From Acidobacteriaceae bacterium (GTDB lineage Bacteria; Acidobacteriota; Terriglobia; Terriglobales; Acidobacteriaceae): a DNA stretch of 21,959 nucleotides. The stretch is from positions 1 to 21,959 of the forward strand of contig DAICZO010000145.1 in NCBI GenBank assembly GCA_027311125.1, written 5' to 3'. Positions 6,659 through 15,295 of the stretch are shown here, one piece after another (the first letter of the stretch is position 1; every line of letters starts with the position of its first letter). Below the pieces are notes generated by a model. That model was not told where the DNA came from. It searched no databases and saw nothing but the letters and a program-made list of their open reading frames with translations. The position numbers and the translations under genes are program-made.

Positions 6659-6988
6659 GTGGCTGCCAAACTATCTAACCTGTCTCTCCGAGTGTGGACG
6701 CGTGTTCGTCCACTGCATCGACTCACATTACTGGTTCTCGCTCTCACGGCGGTTCCGCTTCAGGCACAGGTCGCGGGTGCCAGTCCCTGGGAGAACGCCG
6801 TAAACGCTCTGCGGGTCTCCTTTACCGGGCCAATCGCCACTGGTCTCTCCCTGGTCGCCATCGTCATTGGCGGCCTGATGTTCGCCTATGGCGAGGGCCA
6901 GTCGAAGAAGGCCATGGCCGGAATTGTCTTCGGTATCGGCATGGCGATCGGTGCTGTGAACTTCATGGCCTGGCTGTTTCCCGCATAA
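6659..6988 (+). CDS. virB2: VirB2/TrbC-like pilin subunit
   Basis: This 109-residue protein is the likely major pilin of the conjugative type IV secretion system. It has a positively charged N-terminus, a signal-peptide hydrophobic stretch at about 22-35 with a cleavage site near Leu-Gln-Ala (34-36), and two hydrophobic segments at about 58-77 and 86-107 separated by the short polar loop GEGQSKK, the standard VirB2 hairpin. The start was set at GTG 6659, because AAGGAGG ends 8 bases before it and it gives a normal pilin length. The ATG at 6491 lacks a ribosome binding site and would add a low-complexity extension. It is the first gene of the secretion operon, followed directly by VirB3. Confidence 0.85.
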   Translation: MAAKLSNLSLRVWTRVRPLHRLTLLVLALTAVPLQAQVAGASPWENAVNALRVSFTGPIATGLSLVAIVIGGLMFAYGEGQSKKAMAGIVFGIGMAIGAVNFMAWLFPA

Positions 6989-7013
6989 CCGTCGTGGAGA
7001 GGAGGTGATCCGC

Positions 7014-7325
7014 ATGAAGGCAGCGGGCGGCAGGACGAATCCAACGTTCAAGACCATGAATCGCCCGCTGACCATTCTGGGGGCGGAGCGGCGGTTGTTC
7101 TTCGTCGCTCTGGTCTCCGGCGCGGCGATCTTTACCCTGATGCACTCGTTGCTCGGCGGCATCGGTTTGTTTGTTGTGAGCTATTTCGCATCGCGCAAAG
7201 CGACCAAGTACGACATCGAGATCTTGCGGGTGCTGCTCAATTCGAGCAAGTTTCGCCGAAGGTACGACCCCATGCAGTGGGAGCCAACAGAGATAAGGAT
7301 AGTGGGGCACGATGCAAAACGTTGA
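7014..7325 (+). CDS. virB3: VirB3-like inner-membrane protein
   Basis: This 103-residue protein matches VirB3 in size, position and shape. A short N-terminal part contains NRPLTILGAERRLFF, which is typical of VirB3 and TrbD. Two membrane segments follow at about 28-45 and 47-60, then a charged tail. It helps anchor VirB4 and the pilus base in the inner membrane. The start ATG lies 8 bases after GAGGAGG. A GTG at 7005 is also in frame but falls inside that ribosome binding site. The 3' end overlaps the VirB4 start by 14 bases, which points to coupled translation. Confidence 0.85.
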   Translation: MKAAGGRTNPTFKTMNRPLTILGAERRLFFVALVSGAAIFTLMHSLLGGIGLFVVSYFASRKATKYDIEILRVLLNSSKFRRRYDPMQWEPTEIRIVGHDAKR

Positions 7326-9771
7326 CGACATCTCGAAGGACTGGCGCGAGGCTGGGGCGTTGATGGCACAGATCAATCTCTACGGCTTCTGGGACGAACA
7401 GGCCTTCCTGACCAAAACCGGCGATCTTGGCTCGGTACTGAAGATTCGAGGCATCGACTATGAGAGCCTCGACCATGCGGGGCGCGACGATGGGACGAAG
7501 CGTCTGGAGGCAGCCTTCCGAACGCTCGACGATCAGACCAGGCTGTATCAGGTCTTCTTCCGCCACAACCGCCCGGAGATTCCTCACGTGGACTACGACA
7601 ATCCACTCATCCAGGCCACGGTAGAGCAGCGGGCGGCGCATCTGGCGTCGCGATCCGAGCAACTCTACTCGATGCAGATGTATTGGGTGGTGATGGTCGA
7701 CGGGGCGTACGCAAAGAGTCAGCTCGTACATGCCCTCTCGCAGATGCCGAAGGATATGAAAGGTGGCTTGAGCGAGTTGCGCGCACTCTTTGCCGGCGAC
7801 CGGCAGAGGACACTGCTCTACCACCAGATCGAGCGCAATCGGAACCTGCTGGCGCAGAAGGTCCAGAGTTTGAGTGGACAGCTCAGCGATCTCACTCAGA
7901 TCGAGCTGTCAGGGGCAGAGGAGACATTCCGGTTACTCCGGCGTCTCATCAATCTCTGCCCCTCCAAGTTCAAAGAGGCAACGCTACACGGATACCGGCA
8001 GCTCGATTGGCAGGTATGCGGATCCGAACTCGAAGCGCATCGCGGCTACCTACGGATCGACGATAAGTACATCCGGGTACTGACGCTCAAGGAGCTACCC
8101 AGCACGACCCGTCCGCTGCTGTTGCGTGGCCTCTTCGATGTTGCGGCTAACTTTCATGTCGTCACCGAATGGCATCCGGTCGATAACGCGCAGGCACGCA
8201 CGGAGATCAACAAGCGTCGCCGTCATTATCACAACTCGAAGACCAGCTTCCTCTCGAATCTTCAAGACCAGAAGAACTCCGGTCCACGGGATGAGCTCGT
8301 GGACGACTCGAAGGAGGCAGCAGTTGCCGAACTGGGGCAGGCGCTGAGTGCTATCGGCATGGAAGGTAAATCCTTTGGCGAGTTCACGCTGACCGTCGTG
8401 ATTTATGACGACGATCGAACGAAGGTGGAACATGCCGTCGCAGAGTTTCAGAAGCTGCTAACGACGCATGACGGTCTGCTCTATGAGGAGCGGTACAACC
8501 TGCTCAATGCATTCTTCGCGACGGTACCGGGCAACCGGCACTTCAATTTGCGCAAGCAATGGGCGTTGAACTCAAACTACGCCGATCTCTCGTTTCTCTT
8601 CACGGTCGACTCGGGTGCCGTCCGGAATCAGCATCTCGATGCTGAGTACCTGGCTCTGCTGGAGACCCAGCATGCGACACCGTACTACCTGAATCTACAC
8701 AGCGGCGATGTCGCCCATACGTTGATTCTTGGTGCGACTGGTTCGGGCAAGAGCTTTTTGACTTCGTTCCTGCTGCAGTCGATGCAGAAGTACCAGCCGT
8801 TGACCTTCATCTTCGACCTGGGTGCGAGCTACGAATCTTTGACGAGGGCTTTTAGCGGGTCGTACCTGAATGTTGGCCTGAAGTCGCCGGGCTTCAGCAT
8901 CAACCCGTTCACCCTGCCACCGACGCATCAGAACCTTAACTTTCTTTGCCTGCTGATGCGGGTGCTGATCGAGGCTAATGGCCGATATGCACTGACCCTG
9001 GAAGACGAGCGTGCACTCTTCTCCGGGGTCGAGCGGATATACAAGCTGGGTTCCCCGATGCGGACACTCACAAACTTCGCTTCCATCCTGGGACCTCTCG
9101 GCGAGCACCTGCACCGATGGACCGAGGCCGGTCAGTTTGGCCATCTCTTCGACAACATCGACGACACGCTGACCTTCTCACGCTTTCAGACTTTTAACTT
9201 CGATGGTTGGAGTGAGGATCCCGATTTGTTGGAGCCGCTGCTGTTTTATGTGCTCCATCGAACATCGTCCGAGATCGAGCGGACGGAGAACGTGGCCACC
9301 TTCAAGGTGTTTGTCATCGACGAGGCCTGGATGTTTCTAAAGAATGCGACCATCCGGGAGTGGATCATCCGCGCCCAGAAGACGTGGCGTAAGAAGAACG
9401 CAGCGATGATCTTGGCGACGCAGTCGATCGCAGAGTTGGTCAGCTCCGAGATGTTGCACCTCGTCCATGAGTCCTGTCTGACGAAGCTCTTACTCGCCAA
9501 CCCCAACATCGACCGCAGACTGTATGCCGATACGTTCCAGTTGAACGACACCGAGCTGGAGTTACTGGAGTCGTTGGTTCCAAAACGCGACCTCCTGCTC
9601 AAACAGCCAAAGTCCGCTAAGAAGCTGCGGCTCGAAGTGGACGCACTCAGTTATTGGATGGCCACCAACAACGCCCGCGATAACGTGCGCAAGCGCGATT
9701 ACTTCGCCAGGTATGGAGCAGAACAGGGTCTACTCCAGCTTGCCCACGACTTTCCCCACCCACTCGCTTGA
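7312..9771 (+). CDS. virB4: VirB4/TrbE-like conjugation ATPase
   Basis: This 819-residue protein is the large energising ATPase of the transfer apparatus, acting at the inner membrane. Walker A is GATGSGKS at residues 474-481 and Walker B is VFVIDEAW at about 666-673. The region after Walker B (RKKNAAMILATQSIAELVSS) is the usual VirB4 motif containing the sensor Gln. The N-terminal half is the VirB4-specific domain that contacts VirB3, VirB8 and VirB10 in related systems. The ATG is preceded by GTGGGGCACG, a weak ribosome binding site, which fits coupling to the overlapping VirB3 gene. No frameshift or missing motif is seen. Confidence 0.95.
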   Translation: MQNVDDISKDWREAGALMAQINLYGFWDEQAFLTKTGDLGSVLKIRGIDYESLDHAGRDDGTKRLEAAFRTLDDQTRLYQVFFRHNRPEIPHVDYDNPLIQATVEQRAAHLASRSEQLYSMQMYWVVMVDGAYAKSQLVHALSQMPKDMKGGLSELRALFAGDRQRTLLYHQIERNRNLLAQKVQSLSGQLSDLTQIELSGAEETFRLLRRLINLCPSKFKEATLHGYRQLDWQVCGSELEAHRGYLRIDDKYIRVLTLKELPSTTRPLLLRGLFDVAANFHVVTEWHPVDNAQARTEINKRRRHYHNSKTSFLSNLQDQKNSGPRDELVDDSKEAAVAELGQALSAIGMEGKSFGEFTLTVVIYDDDRTKVEHAVAEFQKLLTTHDGLLYEERYNLLNAFFATVPGNRHFNLRKQWALNSNYADLSFLFTVDSGAVRNQHLDAEYLALLETQHATPYYLNLHSGDVAHTLILGATGSGKSFLTSFLLQSMQKYQPLTFIFDLGASYESLTRAFSGSYLNVGLKSPGFSINPFTLPPTHQNLNFLCLLMRVLIEANGRYALTLEDERALFSGVERIYKLGSPMRTLTNFASILGPLGEHLHRWTEAGQFGHLFDNIDDTLTFSRFQTFNFDGWSEDPDLLEPLLFYVLHRTSSEIERTENVATFKVFVIDEAWMFLKNATIREWIIRAQKTWRKKNAAMILATQSIAELVSSEMLHLVHESCLTKLLLANPNIDRRLYADTFQLNDTELELLESLVPKRDLLLKQPKSAKKLRLEVDALSYWMATNNARDNVRKRDYFARYGAEQGLLQLAHDFPHPLA

Positions 9772-9780
9772 AGGAGAACG

Positions 9781-10545
9781 ATGGTTCCCAAAATCTATCC
9801 AAGCTCGTTTGTTTCCCTACTTCTGGGACTGGCTGTAACCGTGGCTCATGGTCAGCAGTCCGCCCGCGTCGTCAAGTACCACGCCAACGATATCGTTGCT
9901 GTGCGTGCGAAGATGCGCTACACGACATTGATTGAGCTGCCGTTGACGGAGAAGATCCTCGAAGTCGCGACCGGCGACAAGGATTTCTGGATCATCGATG
10001 CGGTGGGTAACTACTGCTTCCTGCATCCTGCGCAAGAGGGCATCCACTCAAATCTCAACCTGATTACCGATAAAGGAACGGTCTACTCGTTCATCCTCGA
10101 CGATGTCGAGTCTGGCGACCCGGACTTGAAGGTGGTCATTGAGCCGAGCGATCCATCTACCATCGCTGCTGCGGTAAGTGCGCCCAGGATCGTTCCTGCT
10201 GCCGAAGCGGAAGCGGCCCACGTACAAATGCAGGCAATCCGCACTCAGGCAGCCCAGGCGGTCGAGCAGTTCCGTGCCGACTATCCGGTGAAGGGGTTGG
10301 TCTTCGACTACACCTACAAGAACGTCATGCCGTTCGAGGTTGCTGCGATCTATCACGACGACAAGTTCACGTATATCCGTTCGTCGGCGAGTGAAAAGTT
10401 TGCTGTCTATGCGATGAAAGACGGCAAGGCCGATCTTGTCACGTATGAGTTGAAGGACGGGACCTATATCCTTCCGATCATCCTCGACCATGGCTACCTC
10501 CAACTGGGCAAGCACAAACTCCAGTTTGACCGGAAGGGGCACTGA
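9781..10545 (+). CDS. virB9: VirB9/TrbG-like outer-membrane channel protein
   Basis: This 254-residue protein would form the outer-membrane core with VirB10. A signal peptide is visible at residues 1-24 (hydrophobic LLLGLAVTVAHG, cleavage before QQ). The VirB9 N-terminal pattern follows: LIELPLTEKILEVATGDKDF, then W-I-I-D and NLNLITDKGTVYSFIL. The C-terminal beta-rich domain includes YTYKNVMPFEVAAIYHDDKF. AAGGAG stands just before the ATG and overlaps the VirB4 stop, so the genes are co-translated. No VirB7 lipoprotein gene is visible next to it, although VirB7 normally partners VirB9. The family call is firm at domain level. Confidence 0.85.
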   Translation: MVPKIYPSSFVSLLLGLAVTVAHGQQSARVVKYHANDIVAVRAKMRYTTLIELPLTEKILEVATGDKDFWIIDAVGNYCFLHPAQEGIHSNLNLITDKGTVYSFILDDVESGDPDLKVVIEPSDPSTIAAAVSAPRIVPAAEAEAAHVQMQAIRTQAAQAVEQFRADYPVKGLVFDYTYKNVMPFEVAAIYHDDKFTYIRSSASEKFAVYAMKDGKADLVTYELKDGTYILPIILDHGYLQLGKHKLQFDRKGH

Positions 10546-10546
10546 G

Positions 10547-11749
10547 ATGACCGAGCCAATCGAACAACCAGACCAGTCGACACCAGCATTTCGGGATGAG
10601 CGAAGCAAGCCAGAGGGTGTCGTTCCAAAACAGAGCCAGACCTACGTCATCGTCGCTCTGGCATTGCTGATCCTCTTCGCAGTCATGTTCTCGAAGCAGA
10701 GGCCTCGAACTCAGCTGAAGCCGGCGGATACGCAGAGCATGGCATCGACAGAGAGTTCCGAGATCAATGCTCGCAAGATTGAGGAATTGAAGCAGGATCT
10801 GAATCAGGAGCAGCGGCAGAGTGAACTGGCGCAGAAGGCCTCATCGGCGACAGCAAATAATGCTGCTTCTACATTACCTAGCCCTGGAACGACCGCCGCC
10901 ACCAATGGAACAGCATTGCAACCGCTGCCTGCGCCCGTAGAGCCGCCCCGCGATCCCATCGCGGATGCAGAGAAAGCACTCGCCTTTAAGTCGCGCTTTG
11001 CGTCGAATCTGGTGTCGGAGCAGGCCGCGCAACATTCGACCGGTCCTGATTCGAACCCACCGGAGCCGCAGCGTACAGCCGGTCTGGCTGCGCTCGACCA
11101 TGCACTTTCGGCGAATGCGGACGCGAAGAAGCCTCCGGAGGTAAACGTCAACTCTGCCAGCGGCCAGCCCTTCGTCTTGTTTGAGGGCACTACTATCGAC
11201 ACCACTCTCGTGAATCGACTGAACGGTGATTTCGCGGGCCCGATCAAGGTGATGGTCACAAATCCGGTCTACAGTCATGACCGCCAGCATGTCCTGATTC
11301 CGGAAGGTAGCTTCATCCTGGGGGATGTGCAACATGTCGAAGGTACTGGTCAGCGCCGTCTTGCGGTGACGTTTCACCGTCTGCTTATGCCGGACGGGTA
11401 CTCGGTCGATCTGGATCGATTCCACGCCCTGAACCAGATTGGCGAGACCGGCCTCAACGATCAGGTTAACAATCACTACCTGCAGATCTTTGGGACATCC
11501 ATCGCGCTCGGCATCATCGCCGGAGCGGCGGAATCGACCACGAATGCGGGCTACAGCCAGTCCGGTTCGGATATGTACCGGCAGGGCGTGGCATCGAGTC
11601 TCTCGCAGTCGAGCAGTAGTGCTTTAGACCGCTTCGTAAACGTCCAGCCGACGATCACCATCCGCGAGGGACATCGCATCAAGGTCTATCTGACGCAGGA
11701 CCTCTTGTTGCCAGCGGTTGAGAACCACACCGTTGCCCCGAATATTTAG
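10547..11749 (+). CDS. virB10: VirB10/TrbI-like core-complex protein
   Basis: This 400-residue protein would span the envelope and link the inner-membrane ATPases to the outer-membrane pore. It has a short cytoplasmic N-terminus, one membrane helix at about 33-48, a long Ala/Pro/Gln/Ser-rich periplasmic linker (about 50-210), and a TrbI domain in the last 190 residues. That domain has the motifs VNRLNGDFAGPIKVMVTNPV, IPEGSFILGDVQ and GHRIKVYLTQDLLL. The start ATG lies one base after the VirB9 stop and is preceded by AAGGGG. A longer open frame upstream would overlap VirB9 and was not used. Confidence 0.9.
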   Translation: MTEPIEQPDQSTPAFRDERSKPEGVVPKQSQTYVIVALALLILFAVMFSKQRPRTQLKPADTQSMASTESSEINARKIEELKQDLNQEQRQSELAQKASSATANNAASTLPSPGTTAATNGTALQPLPAPVEPPRDPIADAEKALAFKSRFASNLVSEQAAQHSTGPDSNPPEPQRTAGLAALDHALSANADAKKPPEVNVNSASGQPFVLFEGTTIDTTLVNRLNGDFAGPIKVMVTNPVYSHDRQHVLIPEGSFILGDVQHVEGTGQRRLAVTFHRLLMPDGYSVDLDRFHALNQIGETGLNDQVNNHYLQIFGTSIALGIIAGAAESTTNAGYSQSGSDMYRQGVASSLSQSSSSALDRFVNVQPTITIREGHRIKVYLTQDLLLPAVENHTVAPNI

Positions 11750-11778
11750 TACGGAAATCTCAATCAGGAGAAATCACT

Positions 11779-12606
11779 ATGAAGTGTGCAAAGACGTGTT
11801 GTCTCTTTTTTAGCCTTTTGATCGTCTTCACCAGTGCGGCATATGCACAGTGGACGGTCTTCGACCCGACGAACTATGTCACCGCACTGCATGAGTTTCA
11901 GGAGGCGCAGCAGATCTACACTACCGCCATCCAGACCCGGAATCAGGTGATCGCGGCGTACAACCTCGCGTATCAGATGGCGCGCATGCCGCAAGACCTT
12001 GCCCAGAGATATCGCTCCGACTTCTCTCAGTGGACGAACCTATCGTCCGCAAACGCCTACGGCAATACAGCTGGATGGGTCGATGCGTTGAACCTCGGCA
12101 GTACGGGTCGAGCAGCTTCCGGGTATGCCAGTGCTGTGACCCAGCTTCAGAACTATCCCGGGGGAAGTCTTTCAGCACGCGACGCCGGCACGCAGGCTGT
12201 CCTGAAAAATCAGTATGCCACTGCCGAAATTAACCAGGCAGCGATCACCAGCGCGCTTTCCACGATCGGCACCATTCGATCACATGCGGAAGCGTTTAGC
12301 CAGAAGTTGACGCAGCTGGAATCGGACACCTACTCGACCGATCCGACGCAACAGACTGAAATGGCCGTGCTCGCCAAGATCAATACCAGTACGGTATTGC
12401 AGATTCACTCGCAGCAGGACACCAATCAACTGCTCGCCGCCGTTGCTTCGCAACAGGCCGCGACTCAGAAGCAGCAGATCGATGCCCAGAACCGTGCGCT
12501 CAATCAGGCTATCTACTTCGAGCAGAACTTCACCAACAACATGCAGCGAGTCACGGGTGGAGCGAGCGACACGCTACGGGCGATCAACCTGAGCACTTCG
12601 AGGTAA
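11779..12606 (+). CDS. trbJ: TrbJ/VirB5-like secreted transfer protein
   Basis: This 275-residue protein resembles TrbJ/VirB5, the minor pilus-tip component. A signal peptide covers residues 1-23 (hydrophobic core about 9-20, AYA cleavage site before QW). The mature start VFDPTNYVTALHEFQEAQQI is the TrbJ signature. Most of the rest is predicted helical and rich in Gln, Ala and Asn, with a run of Gln-rich helix at about 205-255. AGGAGA precedes the ATG by 8 bases. It sits between VirB10 and the VirB6-like gene in the same operon. Three cysteines fall inside the signal peptide, but it does not match a lipobox well. Confidence 0.8.
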   Translation: MKCAKTCCLFFSLLIVFTSAAYAQWTVFDPTNYVTALHEFQEAQQIYTTAIQTRNQVIAAYNLAYQMARMPQDLAQRYRSDFSQWTNLSSANAYGNTAGWVDALNLGSTGRAASGYASAVTQLQNYPGGSLSARDAGTQAVLKNQYATAEINQAAITSALSTIGTIRSHAEAFSQKLTQLESDTYSTDPTQQTEMAVLAKINTSTVLQIHSQQDTNQLLAAVASQQAATQKQQIDAQNRALNQAIYFEQNFTNNMQRVTGGASDTLRAINLSTSR

Positions 12607-12611
12607 CAGCC

Positions 12612-13427
12612 ATGACCGAGAACCCGTTTACCTTCCTCGCGCAGGCGATCACGGAGTTGCTCCAGACCAAAAGCGGGCTATTTCAGGCTGCCGGCCTCGG
12701 CATCTTCCGTGGTCTAGCGGTTATCCTGATCGCGTGGTTTGGGGTGAAGGCCGCCCTGTCCGCAGCACATGGATTCGGCGGATTCAACTTCGCCAAGTTC
12801 GCCGACCTGCTGCTGCTTATCTCGTTTGGGCTGGGGATGCTGACGTATTACTCCAGCCCGATTCCGGGCGTTGGCTATAGCTTCAGCGACCTCGTCACCC
12901 AGGAGGCTCTCCAACTCTCTGGCTCCATCGAGGCCGGCCAGACGCAGCAGATCGCGGATGCGGTGGTGAACTCGGAGCAGCAGTTGGGCGCACCTCCCGG
13001 AGTTCTTGAACTTCGGGAGACGCTGCTCTTCCTGATCATCGCGCTCTCACTGGCGACGATGCAGGCCGTCGCCTTCGCCGTCGTCGCCTACGGCTACGCG
13101 GCAGCAGCTGTCTGTGTCCTGTTGGGACCGATCTTTATTCCATTCTTCATTGTGCCGAAGCTCGACTTCCTCTTCTGGGGATGGTTTAAGGCGTTTCTCG
13201 GCTTCAGCTTCTATCAGGTGGTGGCGTCGGCCTTTATCTTCGTCTTCTCGAAGGCACTCCTGGGCTTGCTGGGAGTCATCGGGCCCATCAATATTGCGAA
13301 TGCCTGGACGATCCTGCCGGCACTGTTTTTGACCATCATCGTCTGCGCCTTCGGCTTGCTCAAGATTCCGGAGCTGACTGCCGCCATCCTCAGCGGACGC
13401 GTTGGAACCGCAGTGAACCCACTGTAA
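12612..13427 (+). CDS. trbL: TrbL/VirB6-like polytopic membrane protein
   Basis: This 271-residue, strongly hydrophobic protein has about five to six membrane segments (roughly 30-50, 65-82, 137-162, 163-181, 190-222 and 233-250), as expected for VirB6/TrbL, which forms part of the inner-membrane channel. The stretch GYAAAAVCVLLGPIFIPFFI followed by a Trp/Phe-rich loop (FLFWGWFKAF) is the family's central conserved area. A GAGG site overlaps the end of the upstream gene 8 bases before the ATG. Position between VirB5 and VirB8 supports the call more than any single motif. Confidence 0.8.
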   Translation: MTENPFTFLAQAITELLQTKSGLFQAAGLGIFRGLAVILIAWFGVKAALSAAHGFGGFNFAKFADLLLLISFGLGMLTYYSSPIPGVGYSFSDLVTQEALQLSGSIEAGQTQQIADAVVNSEQQLGAPPGVLELRETLLFLIIALSLATMQAVAFAVVAYGYAAAAVCVLLGPIFIPFFIVPKLDFLFWGWFKAFLGFSFYQVVASAFIFVFSKALLGLLGVIGPINIANAWTILPALFLTIIVCAFGLLKIPELTAAILSGRVGTAVNPL

Positions 13428-13454
13428 CGATCTTCCATTAAAAGAGAGCGGACG

Positions 13455-14126
13455 ATGTCGAAAATGCCTATTACCGATGCGGGGCAGCGATACCTGGAGC
13501 TTTATGCCGAGCCGGTTGTCACCAATACCTATCTGAAGGTTAGTGTGCTGGTTCTGTCCCTGGTCTCGGCCACTTTGTTGCTTCTCTTGTACCGGGCACA
13601 GAGTGCGGCATTGCATTTGAAGCCGTTGATCTTGTCGGTGACGGACATGGGGCGGGCGCAGGTATTGCACTACGACGACTTCGGATCGATCCCGGTCGAG
13701 CGAGTGAGCAAGTTCTATCTCGCTCGCTGGGCGACGCTCTACTACGGTCGGAACCACGCGACCTTACAGCGCGACTTCTCCGAGTCGCTCAACTTCTTCG
13801 CCAATCAGCTGGAGAGTGCCACGCTCTACCGTGTCCAGAAGGACAAGGTGCTCGACAACTTTCTGCTCGATCCGGCACAGCCGAACGTGGACATCGAGAT
13901 CCGCTCCGTAGTGATCGAAGACTTGAGACAGGCTCCGTACCGCGCCCGCATCGAGTTCGACAAGGTCTATCGTGCCGCGGGAGATCTGGACGAGTTGAAG
14001 CGCGAACGGTGGACCGCCAACGTCGTCTACAGCTTCCGCGACATGGTTCCAAATCAGATGCTGCTCACCAATCCTCTGGGTCTCGTCATCAGCTATGTGC
14101 GCGAAGATCAGGCGTTCGAGAAATGA
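13455..14126 (+). CDS. virB8: VirB8/TrbF-like assembly protein
   Basis: This 223-residue protein has a short cytoplasmic N-terminus with the VirB8/TrbF motif (AGQRYLELYAEP), one membrane helix at about 29-47, and a periplasmic NTF2-like domain ending in NPLGLVISYVREDQAF, which matches the C-terminal motif of TrbF/VirB8. VirB8 proteins nucleate assembly of the secretion channel. A purine-rich AAAGAGAG site stands before the ATG. It is the last recognisable structural gene of this block; a 394-base stretch without a firm gene follows. A possible short ORF starts in the ATGA at its stop codon. Confidence 0.85.
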   Translation: MSKMPITDAGQRYLELYAEPVVTNTYLKVSVLVLSLVSATLLLLLYRAQSAALHLKPLILSVTDMGRAQVLHYDDFGSIPVERVSKFYLARWATLYYGRNHATLQRDFSESLNFFANQLESATLYRVQKDKVLDNFLLDPAQPNVDIEIRSVVIEDLRQAPYRARIEFDKVYRAAGDLDELKRERWTANVVYSFRDMVPNQMLLTNPLGLVISYVREDQAFEK

Positions 14127-14479
14127 TCATGCAGACGCTCATGACCACTCGTCAGTCAGTGCCACCTTGGCATCACCGAGACTTTGCTCCTGCCGGTCTC
14201 GACAGTGTGGTGCACACGCATTTGACGCAGGCTACAGCTTCGGAGAGACAAGCTCCTCCACCGGTTGCCGTCCCTGCCCAGTCACTCGGTCGGTGCCAGA
14301 TACCGGCGCCCTTGCGGACGGCGGCCTCTGCTTTTGTCTGGACTCCTTACCCGAAGCGAGTTCGGGTCCCCTTCCAGAAAAAGCGGCCTTGCCTTGGGAG
14401 CCGGGCACGCGTTCACCCCAGCCCGCAAAGACCGCGTGCTTGGGACCTCGAACTCTCCCCATCGCTTCGCGCAGTGTGA
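14123..14479 (+). CDS. Possible small ORF coupled to virB8 (uncertain)
   Basis: An ATG in the sequence ATGA overlaps the virB8 stop and opens a 118-codon frame. The product is rich in Pro, Arg and Ser, has no motif, and spans several inverted repeats, so it may not be a protein at all. The overlap is the only evidence for it. VirB7-like lipoprotein features are absent: there is no signal peptide and no lipobox. Confidence 0.15.
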   Translation: MIMQTLMTTRQSVPPWHHRDFAPAGLDSVVHTHLTQATASERQAPPPVAVPAQSLGRCQIPAPLRTAASAFVWTPYPKRVRVPFQKKRPCLGSRARVHPSPQRPRAWDLELSPSLRAV

Positions 14480-14520
14480 CCCGAGCAGTTACGGGCAAAT
14501 CGGAAACGGAGGAAACACCA
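14127..14520 (+). other. Non-coding or weakly coding leader between virB8 and ssb
   Basis: This 394-base stretch has no firm gene. It contains small inverted repeats, including ACCCGAA/TTCGGGT (14349-14367, loop GCGAG) and GTGTG/CACAC near 14205. It is comparable in length and GC-rich character to the leaders before the ardC-like and virB2 genes, and may hold a promoter for ssb and the following operon. Confidence 0.4.
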
Positions 14521-14916
14521 ATGTCTCTCTACGAAAACAGCATCCGCATCAAGGGCTTTCTGGGCAAAGACGCCATCACCCGGTCGATCAGCAACGGCAA
14601 GATCTTCGTCGCCTTCTCGGTTGCCACCAAGTCGAGCTACAAGGACAAACAGACCGGCGAGTGGGTCTCGCAGACCTTCTGGCATCGCATCACGGCATTC
14701 GGCAAGCCCGCTCTCGAGGCCAACAACCAGCAGCTCAAGAAGGGCGACTACGTCGAGATCGAGGGTGAGTTGCGTAGCTCCGAGTTCACCGCCGAAGCCG
14801 TGGAGAACAAGCAACAACGCCGCTCCTGGGAGGTTCGCGCCAACTCCATCACCAGGCTCCCAGCACCGGGCAAGCATGACGTTCCCGTGGCGGAGGCGGA
14901 CGAGGTGTCCGTATAG
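14521..14916 (+). CDS. ssb: Single-stranded DNA-binding protein (SSB)
   Basis: This 131-residue OB-fold protein begins ENSIRIKGFLGKDAITRSI and has the strand motifs IFVAFSVATKSSYKDKQTGE, FWHRITAFGK and LKKGDYVEIEGELRSSEF, the SSB core at residues about 5-110. It lacks the acidic DIPF-type tail of housekeeping SSB and ends in EVSV, which suggests an element-specific SSB that protects transferred single strands. The ATG is preceded by GGAGGAAACACCA. The same frame is open upstream to 14095, but that extension overlaps virB8 and has no SSB character. It is followed by a strong hairpin. Confidence 0.92.
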   Translation: MSLYENSIRIKGFLGKDAITRSISNGKIFVAFSVATKSSYKDKQTGEWVSQTFWHRITAFGKPALEANNQQLKKGDYVEIEGELRSSEFTAEAVENKQQRRSWEVRANSITRLPAPGKHDVPVAEADEVSV

Positions 14917-14932
14917 GGCAGCTTCGTCTCGC

Positions 14933-14964
14933 AGAGAGGCTGCGTTCCGCCGCGCAGCCTCTCT
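14933..14964 (+). repeat. Perfect 12-bp hairpin after ssb
   Basis: AGAGAGGCTGCG (14933-14944) pairs perfectly with CGCAGCCTCTCT (14953-14964) across an 8-base loop. There is no T-run after it, only an AT-rich CAATATATAG. An alternative fold pairs GCAGC (14918-14922) with GCTGC (14939-14943) and would exclude the main hairpin. This is an attenuator-like layout, but its function is not shown. Confidence 0.6.
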
Positions 14965-14998
14965 CAATATATAGATACCGCGGTTGGGAGGTTCCGTT

Positions 14999-15295
14999 GT
15001 GATTGCGAACGCCGTCTTTGTCGCGACGCTCATCTTTCTGGCCCTCGGCATCTGGCTTGCCGGGGAACTGCGCTTTCTGATTCCGTGGCGGAATCTCATT
15101 GTCCACGAGTACTGGCGACCCATTGCCGCCTACTGTGCCCTGCTCTTCGTCAATATCCTCGGCTTGACTATCTGGATTGAGCGCAAGTTCTTCCTCCGCG
15201 ACGCAGGCCGCAAACTCAAACACCTTGACCAGGAGATACACAGTGGACACAGCGAACTCTCAGAAGAGATCACCGCGCAGTTCGGTGAAGAGTAA
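14999..15295 (+). CDS. Small membrane protein with two transmembrane segments
   Basis: I do not recognise this 98-residue protein. It has two hydrophobic segments at about residues 3-22 and 43-62, separated by a loop with two tryptophans, then a charged, probably coiled tail (RKLKHLDQEIHSGHSELSEE). The start was set at GTG 14999, because GGGAGG ends 7 bases before it; a TTG at 14984 is in frame but falls within that site. Its 3' end overlaps the next gene by 53 bases in another frame. Position just after ssb and before DNA-processing genes suggests a role in transfer, but none can be named. Confidence 0.65.
   Translation: MIANAVFVATLIFLALGIWLAGELRFLIPWRNLIVHEYWRPIAAYCALLFVNILGLTIWIERKFFLRDAGRKLKHLDQEIHSGHSELSEEITAQFGEE

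Noticed and set aside
14235..14265. Third copy of the CTTCGGA-containing palindrome
   Set aside because: Only the short core CTTCGGA is shared; the flanks do not form the 14-5-14 inverted repeat.
14095..14520. Upstream extension of the ssb frame
   Set aside because: It overlaps virB8 and has no OB-fold features; the ATG at 14521 has a good ribosome binding site and starts at the usual SSB N-terminus.
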